From Sphingomonadales bacterium (GTDB taxonomy: Bacteria; Pseudomonadota; Alphaproteobacteria; Sphingomonadales; Sphingomonadaceae), in contig JAAFIT010000190.1 in NCBI GenBank assembly GCA_013298745.1, positions 1 to 5,514 on the forward strand: a stretch of DNA of 5,514 nucleotides. Direction: 5' to 3'. The notes below the pieces were generated by a model. That model saw nothing but the letters and a program-made list of their open reading frames with translations, was not told the DNA's origin and made no database searches. The position numbers were made by a program, and so were the translations under genes. Shown here piece by piece: positions 1-5,514 of this stretch; position 1 is the first letter of the stretch, and every line of letters starts with the position of its first letter.

Positions 1-355
1 CGCCGAATGGCAGCCGGGGCCGGACATGCTGCCGCGCGATTTCAGAGCTGAGACGATGCCGACCGATTGGTGGGATGGCGCCCCTGTGGCGACACGGCAT
101 GTCGATTGCTGCCAGGTCGGGCGCGTCGGTGCTTTGCGGATCGATTGGCCGGAGCGGGGATTGCGGCTGGAAATGCTGGCCGACGCGGTTTTTGCCTTCA
201 CCCAGGTCTATGTGCCCGACGCTTACTATTTCTGTGTCGAGCCGGTCAGCCATTTGCCCGATGCCGTCAACCGGGCTGGCGACACGGGTCTGCGCTGGCT
301 GGCGCCGGGGAAGACACTGGGGGGAACGGTCGATTTCCGGGTCAGCGGCGTTTGA
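1..355 (+). CDS. Aldose 1-epimerase (galactose mutarotase family), 3' part only
   Basis: This is the C-terminal part of an aldose 1-epimerase-like protein; 117 residues are visible, the reading frame is open to the left edge (first full codon at base 2), and it stops with TGA at 353-355. The family interconverts alpha and beta anomers of free aldoses such as galactose, in the cytoplasm or periplasm. The recognisable signature is YYFCVEPVSHLPDAVN, matching the family's C-terminal strand that carries the catalytic glutamate (codon at 239-241), followed by [15 protein letters not shown], the usual 'L.PGE...' closing segment. The ATG at 26 is an internal methionine, since similarity-like sequence (AEWQPGPD) continues upstream of it. 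The 3' end overlaps the stop of the convergent alpha-galactosidase gene by 14 bp. Mutarotation of galactose freed by the neighbouring galactosidases fits the locus. Sugar specificity and the N-terminus cannot be judged. Confidence 0.88.
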   Translation, partial: AEWQPGPDMLPRDFRAETMPTDWWDGAPVATRHVDCCQVGRVGALRIDWPERGLRLEMLADAVFAFTQVYVPDAYYFCVEPVSHLPDAVNRAGDTGLRWLAPGKTLGGTVDFRVSGV

Positions 356-2453
356 GGTGGAGGATGACAGCGCTGCCCGGCCAAAGCCGCGGCAGTTGGA
401 TGCCCGCCTGCATCAAGGCAGCGCCGGTGAAACGCCCGCCGGTCGCCATTGGCCATGACGCACCCAGCCGCTGCGGCCAAACCAGTTCAAGGGCATAGAG
501 CGCGGCGGTATCCAGCCCGGCGAGGCGGATCGGTGCGGCGAAGCTGGTTCGCGGCTCGGTCATCATCGTCAATGAAAACAAGGCTTCAGCGCCGTCGCTT
601 GCCACAACTCCGAAGGCGTTGATGCCATCGGGCGCATCGAGCCGCACCAGATCGCCGCCATGGATCAGCGCGCGTTGGCGCTTGTGGAGCGCGATGCCCG
701 CCGCCAGTGTTTCGCTATCGGCGGCGTCGAGTTCGCGAAGGTCGAGTTCCATCCCCATATGCCCGAACATCGCAGTGGCGACGCGCAGCGCCATCGACAG
801 CTTGCGCCCGGTGATATGGCATGTGCCGGGGCCGACATGGCTGCCCATCAGCTCGGCCGGGAAGAAATGCGAAAAGCCGCGCTGGATGGCGAGGCGATCA
901 ATCGCGTCGTTGGAATCGCTCGTCCACACCCGGTCGGTGCGGGCGAGGATGCCATAATCGGCGCGACCGCCGCCCGATGCGCAGCTTTCGATCTCCACGT
1001 GCGGGTGCGCAGCGCGCAGCCGGTCGAGCACTTCGTAAACTCCCTGGGTGTGCGCTATGGCGCCCGCACGGCCATCGGCGCCACCGGGATGGCTGAGATC
1101 GCGGTTCATGTCCCACTTGAGATAGGCGATGGAGTATGTTGAAAGTATTGCATCAATGACATCGAATATATGCGCGCGCACCTCGGCGCGGCCGAAGTCG
1201 AGCACCAGTTGGTGGCGGAAACCCAGTTGTGGCGCACCAGGGATGTCGAGCACCCAATCAGGGTGGGCGCGGAACAGGTCGCTGTCCGGGTTGACCATTT
1301 CGGGTTCGAGCCAAAGGCCGAATTCCATGCCAAGGCTTTCGACATGGGTGATGAGCGGCGCGAGGCCTTGCGAATAGACGCTGGTATCGACGCTCCAGTC
1401 CCCAAGGCCTGCGCGATCATTGCGGCGGCCCTTGAACCAGCCATCGTCAAGGACAAAGCGCTCGGCACCGACGGCGGCGGCATGGGTGCCGAGATCCATC
1501 AGCACGGCCGGCGCATGGTTGAAATACACCGCTTCCCAGCTGTTGTAATTCACGGGACGCGGCTTGGTGCGCAGCCGCTGGTGTTCCGGCCGAGCGCGCA
1601 GCCAGCGATGGAAGGCGTGCGAAAGACTGTTCATTCCCAGGTTTGAAACGGCTGCATAAAGCACTGGTGAAGTGAGGCTTTCACCCGGCGCGAGGCGGAT
1701 TTCTCCGGGCAGCGGCAGCGCCTCCATCATCACCAGCCCGCGGCCATCGTTGAAGCTTTCGACCGCAATGCGGTGGTTGCCGCTCCAGCCGAGATGGAAG
1801 CCGAAGGCGAGGCCGTGATGCTCGGTGGTTGCGGCTTCAGCGATGATCAGACCGGGGAAGACGTCATGGCTGGTGCGGCCGCGGCGGTTTTCACGGACCC
1901 AGTTGCCCATGTGTCGTACTTGCCGCGTCATCTGAAATTCGTTGGCCCAACGGCCTTCGAAGCCGATGATATCAGGCGCAAAGCCGGGCAGCGGCAGCAC
2001 CGGCGCGGCGAGACTTTCAACAGTCAGGACGCTGTCGCCGATATTGGTCAAAGTCGTCCGGGCGACGAGAACCTCACCCTCCATGGCGAGATCATGGACA
2101 AGCTTGATGCCGTTCAACGCATCGACCGCCTCGAATTGCGCGCGTTGCCCGTCGCTGAAAACATGGGTCAGCGTCGCAAGGCTTGCCCAGCCCAGCCCAT
2201 CACGATGCGCCGCCAGCCCGGGCCGGCCGGGCCAGCCCTGGCCCGCCTGTGGGGTCAAGCCCAGCGGCACCTCCGGAAACGGCGATGCCGGGGCTTCGGC
2301 ACGCGCCGCCAGCAGCGCCAGCGACGCCGGGTCGGTATCGTCCGAAAGCCGTGGCCCCCAGTAGAGTACCGCCGGGATGCCGCCCGCCGTAGCTACCACC
2401 AGCGTCACGGCATTGCCATCGAGGCGAACATAAGAAGGCAAAAGCGCTGTCAT
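342..2453 (-). CDS. Alpha-galactosidase, glycoside hydrolase family 36
   Basis: Retaining exo-alpha-galactosidase that removes terminal alpha-linked galactose from oligosaccharides such as raffinose or melibiose (family knowledge). With the ATG at 2453 the protein has 703 residues, the usual length for the large GH36 enzymes. An N-terminal beta-sandwich covers about residues 1-290, a TIM barrel about 295-600, and a C-terminal beta domain the rest. Visible barrel motifs are NSWEAVYF (Trp306), FVLDDGWF (Asp336-Asp337), [18 protein letters not shown] with the nucleophile Asp448, ESCASGGGR (Cys491) and VWTSDSNDA with the probable acid/base Asp513. No signal peptide is visible, so it is probably cytoplasmic. 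The frame stays open upstream to a TTG at 2507 (721 residues), but that would overlap the opposing gene's ribosome-binding site; the ATG lies just before the conserved-looking YVRLDG segment, though it lacks a strong Shine-Dalgarno. The gene diverges from the GH42 gene and converges on the epimerase gene. Confidence 0.95.
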   Translation of the reverse strand: MTALLPSYVRLDGNAVTLVVATAGGIPAVLYWGPRLSDDTDPASLALLAARAEAPASPFPEVPLGLTPQAGQGWPGRPGLAAHRDGLGWASLATLTHVFSDGQRAQFEAVDALNGIKLVHDLAMEGEVLVARTTLTNIGDSVLTVESLAAPVLPLPGFAPDIIGFEGRWANEFQMTRQVRHMGNWVRENRRGRTSHDVFPGLIIAEAATTEHHGLAFGFHLGWSGNHRIAVESFNDGRGLVMMEALPLPGEIRLAPGESLTSPVLYAAVSNLGMNSLSHAFHRWLRARPEHQRLRTKPRPVNYNSWEAVYFNHAPAVLMDLGTHAAAVGAERFVLDDGWFKGRRNDRAGLGDWSVDTSVYSQGLAPLITHVESLGMEFGLWLEPEMVNPDSDLFRAHPDWVLDIPGAPQLGFRHQLVLDFGRAEVRAHIFDVIDAILSTYSIAYLKWDMNRDLSHPGGADGRAGAIAHTQGVYEVLDRLRAAHPHVEIESCASGGGRADYGILARTDRVWTSDSNDAIDRLAIQRGFSHFFPAELMGSHVGPGTCHITGRKLSMALRVATAMFGHMGMELDLRELDAADSETLAAGIALHKRQRALIHGGDLVRLDAPDGINAFGVVASDGAEALFSLTMMTEPRTSFAAPIRLAGLDTAALYALELVWPQRLGASWPMATGGRFTGAALMQAGIQLPRLWPGSAVILHLKRR

Positions 2454-2479
2454 CTTGCCGGTTTCGCCGCTGCGGGCTT

Positions 2480-2507
2480 TTGGTGCAAGAGAAGCTGTTG
2501 CCACCAA
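2480..2507. promoter_or_regulatory. Imperfect inverted repeat in the divergent galactosidase control region
   Basis: TTGGTGCAA (2480-2488) is mirrored by TTGCCACCAA (2498-2507) across a 9-nt centre; all nine bases of the left arm pair, with one extra C (2501) in the right arm. The outer half-sites TTGGTG and CACCAA are centred 22 bp apart, about two helical turns. The element lies in the 64-bp spacer between two divergent start codons, so it could be an operator for a repressor acting on both genes. In the + strand RNA it could instead form a hairpin: two further U-G pairs (2478-2479 with 2508-2509) would cover much of the GH42 ribosome-binding site. The repeat is directly visible; the function is inferred and no regulator gene is in the window. 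Confidence 0.5.
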
Positions 2508-2510
2508 GGA
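2506..2510 (+). promoter_or_regulatory. Ribosome-binding site deciding the GH42 start
   Basis: AAGGA sits 7 nt before the ATG at 2518. It supports that start over the in-frame ATG at 2455, because the protein from 2518 begins at once with the family-typical [13 protein letters not shown], while the 21 codons upstream show no recognisable similarity and overlap the alpha-galactosidase start region. Confidence 0.75.
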
Positions 2511-2517
2511 CCACCCT

Positions 2518-4479
2518 ATGCTCGGCGTCTGCTATTATCCGGAACATTGGCCTGAAAGCTGGTGGCGCGAGGATGCGGCGCGGATGCGCGGGCTGGGGCT
2601 CAGCTATGTCCGCATCGGCGAATTCGCCTGGAGCCGGATGGAGCCCAGTCCGGGCGATTATCGCTTCGAATGGCTCGATCGCGCCATCGCCGTGCTCGGC
2701 GAGGCCGGGCTGAAGGTGGTGATGTGCACCCCCACCGCGACGCCGCCGAAATGGCTGATCGATGCGCATCCCGATATCCTGCCGGTCGATCCCGACAGCG
2801 GCCGGGTGCGCGGCTTCGGCTCGCGCCGGCATAGCGATTTTTCTAGCCAGAGCTGGCTGGACGCGGCGCTGCGCATCACCCGCGTCCTCGCCGAACGCTA
2901 TGGCCAAAACCCGCATATCGTCGGCTGGCAGACCGACAATGAACTCTGCTGCCACGATACGACGCTGTCCGCCTCGCGCGCTGCCCGCGATGGTTTCCGG
3001 GCTTGGCTGGCGGCGCGCTACGAAAACATAGACGCACTCAACACCGCCTGGGGCAATGTCTTCTGGTCGATGGAATATCGCGACTTCGACGAGATCGAGC
3101 TGCCGGTCGGCGCCGTGACGGAAACCAGCCCAGCGCACCGCATGGCGTGGCGGCGCTATTCGAGCGACATGGTGGTGCGCTTTCACGATGAAACCTGCGC
3201 GATCCTGCGGACCGACGCGCCGGGGCGGTTCATCACCCATAATTTCATCCCGATGCATGAAACCGGCGTGGACAATCACGCGCTCGCCGCACCGCTCGAT
3301 TTTGCCGCCTATGACAATTATCCGCTCGGCCGCACCGATCTGCAGATGGCAAAAGCGCCGGCGGCGGAGTTCCGGCCGTGGATGCGCACCGGCCATCCGG
3401 ATTTCCAGTCGGTGCTGTTCGATCAGACCCGCGGGCTGACCGGCAAGCCGTTCTGGATCATGGAGCAGCAGCCCGGCCCGGTGAACTGGGCGCGCCACAA
3501 CCCGCGCCCGGCGCCGGGCATGGTGCGGCTGTGGAGTTGGGAAGCCTTTGCCCATGGCGCGGCGGTGGTGAGCTTCTTCCGCTGGCGGCAGGCACCGTTC
3601 GCGCAGGAACAGATGCATGCCGGGCTGCTGCGTCCCGATTCGAGCGAGGCCGAGGCCTGGCCGGAGATTGCGCAATTGGCAGCGGAACTGGGCGCGATTG
3701 ACTTGCCCGAACCGACCCGCGCGCCGGTGGCGATGATCGTCGATATCGATGCGCAATGGCTGTCGGATATCGAGCGGCAGGGGCGGGGTTATGATTACAC
3801 CGAAGTGCTGCACGGCTGGTATCGCGCGTTGCGCCGGCTCGGGCTCGATATCGACATGGTCGGGCCGGGGGCAGACCTGTCGGGCTATAAGCTCGTCATC
3901 GCGCCATGCCTCGCCATGCCCGATGCCGATCTGGTGGCGCGATTGGCGGCGTCGGACGCGCTGCTGCTGTTCGGGCCGCGATCGGGCGCCAAGACCAAGG
4001 ATGTGACGATCTCCGATGGCCTGCCACCGGGGCGCCTGCGCGATCTGCTGCCGGTGCGGGTGCTGGCGGTGGAGACGCTGCGTCCCGATTGCCCGGGGGA
4101 GTTGGTGTTCAATGGCGCAACCCATGAATCGACCCGCTGGCGCGAGAGCCTCGATGCCGGCGAGACGCACGTGCTGGCGCGCTATGAGGATGGCGGTGCG
4201 GCGCTTATCCGCCATGGCCGGGCGCATTATCTGGCGACGCTGGCGGATGACGGCTTCCTGACGGCGCTGTTTGCCAAGCTGTGCGACGAGGCGGGCGTTG
4301 CCACGACGCCGGTGACCGGGGCCTTGCGGCTGCGACGGCGCGGCGACCTTGTGTTCGGTATCAACTATGGCGATACGCCGGTGGCGGCGCCGGCGCCCGC
4401 CGATGCGGCGTTCGTGCTGGGCGGCTGCACGATCGGCGCACGCGATCTGTCGATCTGGCGGGATGAGCCTCAGGTGTGA
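2518..4479 (+). CDS. Beta-galactosidase, glycoside hydrolase family 42
   Basis: Retaining beta-galactosidase that hydrolyses terminal beta-linked galactose; some family members also accept alpha-L-arabinopyranosides. The protein has 653 residues, normal for GH42. A catalytic TIM barrel (about 1-375) opens with [11 protein letters not shown]. The acid/base Glu142 lies in [11 protein letters not shown] and the nucleophile Glu316 in [13 protein letters not shown]; the spacing resembles that of characterised enzymes of the family. A Rossmann-like trimerisation domain follows (about 385-590, from [19 protein letters not shown] onward), then a short C-terminal beta domain. No signal peptide is visible, so a cytoplasmic enzyme is expected. 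The zinc-binding CxCxxC-type cluster that follows the acid/base motif in some GH42 enzymes is absent, replaced by LSASRAA. The gene diverges from the alpha-galactosidase gene by 64 bp, and its stop overlaps the convergent DGPF gene by 10 bp. The family call is firm; the natural substrate is not determined. Confidence 0.96.
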   Translation: MLGVCYYPEHWPESWWREDAARMRGLGLSYVRIGEFAWSRMEPSPGDYRFEWLDRAIAVLGEAGLKVVMCTPTATPPKWLIDAHPDILPVDPDSGRVRGFGSRRHSDFSSQSWLDAALRITRVLAERYGQNPHIVGWQTDNELCCHDTTLSASRAARDGFRAWLAARYENIDALNTAWGNVFWSMEYRDFDEIELPVGAVTETSPAHRMAWRRYSSDMVVRFHDETCAILRTDAPGRFITHNFIPMHETGVDNHALAAPLDFAAYDNYPLGRTDLQMAKAPAAEFRPWMRTGHPDFQSVLFDQTRGLTGKPFWIMEQQPGPVNWARHNPRPAPGMVRLWSWEAFAHGAAVVSFFRWRQAPFAQEQMHAGLLRPDSSEAEAWPEIAQLAAELGAIDLPEPTRAPVAMIVDIDAQWLSDIERQGRGYDYTEVLHGWYRALRRLGLDIDMVGPGADLSGYKLVIAPCLAMPDADLVARLAASDALLLFGPRSGAKTKDVTISDGLPPGRLRDLLPVRVLAVETLRPDCPGELVFNGATHESTRWRESLDAGETHVLARYEDGGAALIRHGRAHYLATLADDGFLTALFAKLCDEAGVATTPVTGALRLRRRGDLVFGINYGDTPVAAPAPADAAFVLGGCTIGARDLSIWRDEPQV

Positions 4480-4823
4480 AACGGCCGGATTTCGATGATG
4501 CTCGGGACCGGCATCGGGTTGGGGCAGCGCTTCACCCAGGCGACGGCGTCGTCCATGTCCTTGACCTCCCAGATCCAGAAGCCGGCGACAAGCTCGTGCG
4601 GGTTGGGGAAGGGGCCATCGCTGACGGCGCGGCCGGTGCCGTCAAAGGCGACACGCTTGCCCGCCGAGGATGGCGCCAGGCCATCGGCCATGATGAGCAC
4701 GCCGGCGGCAGCGAGGTCATCGTTGAAGCGCCCCATCGCCGCCATCATTTCGGTCGTCCAGGCGGGGTCGAAGCTGCCGGCTTCGCTCGCCTCTGTTGCC
4801 TTCACCAACACCATCACGCGCAT
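4470..4823 (-). CDS. YciI/DGPF-domain family protein
   Basis: A 117-residue protein of the YCII-related (DGPF) superfamily, small ferredoxin-like-fold proteins with no generally established reaction. Visible hallmarks are the N-terminal strand [10 protein letters not shown], the segment [18 protein letters not shown], the name-giving motif DGPF at residues 69-72, and the following strand and helix [20 protein letters not shown], ending in IIEIRPF. Length is typical and the protein looks complete. The ATG at 4823 is preceded by a good Shine-Dalgarno 6 nt away. The gene starts 18 nt after the stop of the dehydrogenase gene on the same strand, so the two are probably co-transcribed. Relatives in proteobacteria often sit beside ECF sigma factor genes; none is visible here, though the upstream side of the operon is cut off. 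Its role in sugar use is unknown. Confidence 0.9.
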   Translation of the reverse strand: MRVMVLVKATEASEAGSFDPAWTTEMMAAMGRFNDDLAAAGVLIMADGLAPSSAGKRVAFDGTGRAVSDGPFPNPHELVAGFWIWEVKDMDDAVAWVKRCPNPMPVPSIIEIRPFHT

Positions 4824-4829
4824 GGGCTG

Positions 4830-4836
4830 TCTCCTC
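4830..4836 (-). promoter_or_regulatory. Ribosome-binding site of the DGPF gene
   Basis: Read on the - strand this is GAGGAGA, a near-consensus Shine-Dalgarno 6 nt before the ATG at 4823. It fills most of the 18-nt gap after the dehydrogenase stop, leaving no room for a separate promoter in the gap and supporting one shared transcript. Confidence 0.8.
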
Positions 4837-4841
4837 GGGGC

Positions 4842-5514
4842 TCAGAAGGTGAAAGCGGCGACCTCGCGGCGTTCGCCGATCAGAAAACTATCGGCGACGA
4901 GTTCGAGCGGGGCAAGGTCGCAATCACTGGTACCGGCGGCGATCAGCGCGGCGAAGTGGCGATAAAGGCCGGGATATTCGCCGCTTTCCGGCAGCTTTTG
5001 TTCGACATCATCGATCAACAAGCGGGCGCCGCCGTCGCGCAGCATGAGTGTTCCGGTGTCGGTTTCGACTCTGATATTCCAGCTTTGCGGGCCGGTCTGG
5101 AGGAAATCGAAATCCGCAGTGACTTTGGCATTGCCGCTCGCCATCGCCAGTGTGGCAGCAATCGGTGCGCCGCGGCCCTTGGGGAAATCGAGGCTGGCCG
5201 ATGTGACCTGCAACGGCCTTGGCAGGATCGTCGTGATGATCGACAGCGCGTTGATCCCGGGATCGAAGACGCCAAGCCCGCCCGGCGCCAGGATCCATTC
5301 CTGCCCCGGATGCCATTGGCGGATGTTCTCGCGCCATTCGATATGGGCGCGGATGACACGTCGGGTCGCCAGCCAGGCCTTCGCCGCAGCGACTCCGGCG
5401 GCGTGGCGCGAATGCCAGCTGGCGAACAGGGTGCGGTTGCCCGGTGCCAGCGCGCGGACTTCGGCGAGCGTCGCACCGGGGGGCTTTTCGAGCATGACAT
5501 GCCAGCCGGCGGAG
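4842..5514 (-). CDS. Gfo/Idh/MocA-family sugar 1-dehydrogenase (D-galactose/L-arabinose type), 5' end missing
   Basis: NAD(P)-dependent oxidoreductase lacking its N-terminus in this window: 223 residues are visible and the frame runs off the right edge (AGWHVMLEKPPGATLAEV), so the methionine codon at 5495 is internal. EKPPG carries the family's conserved active-site lysine (codon 5484-5486) after the Rossmann fold, which lies outside. The C-terminal alpha/beta domain contains IEWRENIRQWHPGQEW and GGLGVFDPGINALSI, the pattern I associate with bacterial D-galactose/L-arabinose 1-dehydrogenases. These oxidise the sugar at C1 to the lactone, the first step of the De Ley-Doudoroff galactose route or the oxidative arabinose route. 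The cytoplasmic product would consume what the nearby galactosidases release. The gene is followed after 18 nt by the DGPF gene. The family is secure; galactose is favoured over arabinose or another aldose mainly from context. Confidence 0.88.
   Translation of the reverse strand, partial: SAGWHVMLEKPPGATLAEVRALAPGNRTLFASWHSRHAAGVAAAKAWLATRRVIRAHIEWRENIRQWHPGQEWILAPGGLGVFDPGINALSIITTILPRPLQVTSASLDFPKGRGAPIAATLAMASGNAKVTADFDFLQTGPQSWNIRVETDTGTLMLRDGGARLLIDDVEQKLPESGEYPGLYRHFAALIAAGTSDCDLAPLELVADSFLIGERREVAAFTF

Noticed and set aside
330..370. Possible shared bidirectional terminator at the convergent gene ends
   Set aside because: No stable inverted repeat followed by a T-run is seen on either strand; the region is coding on both sides of the overlap.
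2413..2434. TTGCCA followed by CATAAG as a possible promoter for the GH42 gene
   Set aside because: The spacing is about 10 bp instead of about 17, and no acceptable -10 hexamer occurs at the right distance; too weak to list.
2501..2515. Direct repeat CCACC at 2501-2505 and 2511-2515 flanking the ribosome-binding site
   Set aside because: Five bases long in GC-rich sequence; readily expected by chance.
1773..2555. A 260-codon open frame on the + strand opposite the alpha-galactosidase 5' half
   Set aside because: Antisense to well-conserved GH36 sequence, low-complexity Arg/Gln/Ala composition and no family resemblance; explained by codon bias in GC-rich DNA.
2200..4227. A 675-codon open frame on the - strand opposite the GH42 gene, running into the alpha-galactosidase region
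   Set aside because: It lies entirely antisense to two firmly identified enzymes, is rich in Arg, His, Pro and Ala as GC-rich shadow frames are, and shows no recognisable domain. Its last part is the alpha-galactosidase coding sequence read out of frame.
4495..4965. A 156-codon open frame on the + strand across the DGPF gene and the dehydrogenase 3' end
   Set aside because: It is opposite two genes with clear family signatures and reads as Ser/Ala/Arg-rich shadow sequence without a domain.
1..5514. Mobile elements, CRISPR repeats, tRNA or rRNA genes
   Set aside because: The window is almost fully occupied by six metabolic-type genes; no terminal repeats, transposase motifs, periodic repeats or RNA-gene patterns were found.

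Overview
The window is high-GC, densely coded bacterial DNA with essentially no spacer between genes. Gene content and protein style suggest an alphaproteobacterium, probably a sphingomonad-like or caulobacter-like genome. The main pointer is a Gfo/Idh/MocA sugar 1-dehydrogenase resembling the L-arabinose/D-galactose 1-dehydrogenases of oxidative sugar pathways. The organism is an inference from style, since no rRNA or other marker is present.

Layout from left to right: (1) the 3' end of an aldose 1-epimerase gene on the + strand, ending at 355; (2) a complete GH36 alpha-galactosidase gene on the - strand, 2453 to 342, whose stop overlaps the epimerase stop by 14 bp; (3) a 64-bp divergent spacer (2454-2517) with an imperfect inverted repeat; (4) a complete GH42 beta-galactosidase gene on the + strand, 2518 to 4479; (5) a small YciI/DGPF-family gene on the - strand, 4823 to 4470, overlapping the GH42 3' end by 10 bp; (6) the C-terminal two thirds of a Gfo/Idh/MocA-type galactose/arabinose 1-dehydrogenase gene on the - strand, entering from beyond the right edge and ending at 4842, 18 nt upstream of the DGPF gene.

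The genes form a plausible galactoside-use locus. The two galactosidases would release galactose from alpha- and beta-linked galactosides (or L-arabinopyranose from suitable beta-galactosidase substrates). The mutarotase would interconvert the released anomers. The dehydrogenase would oxidise galactose (or L-arabinose) to the lactone, as in the De Ley-Doudoroff or oxidative arabinose route. Neither galactosidase has a visible signal peptide, so hydrolysis is probably cytoplasmic and an uptake system should be encoded outside the window. The DGPF protein has no assigned role; its spacing suggests co-transcription with the dehydrogenase.

No RNA gene, mobile element, CRISPR array or clear intrinsic terminator was seen. 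All gene families here are known. The parts most worth a second look are the compact divergent control region and the unusual partnering of the DGPF protein. No previously undescribed system is evident.
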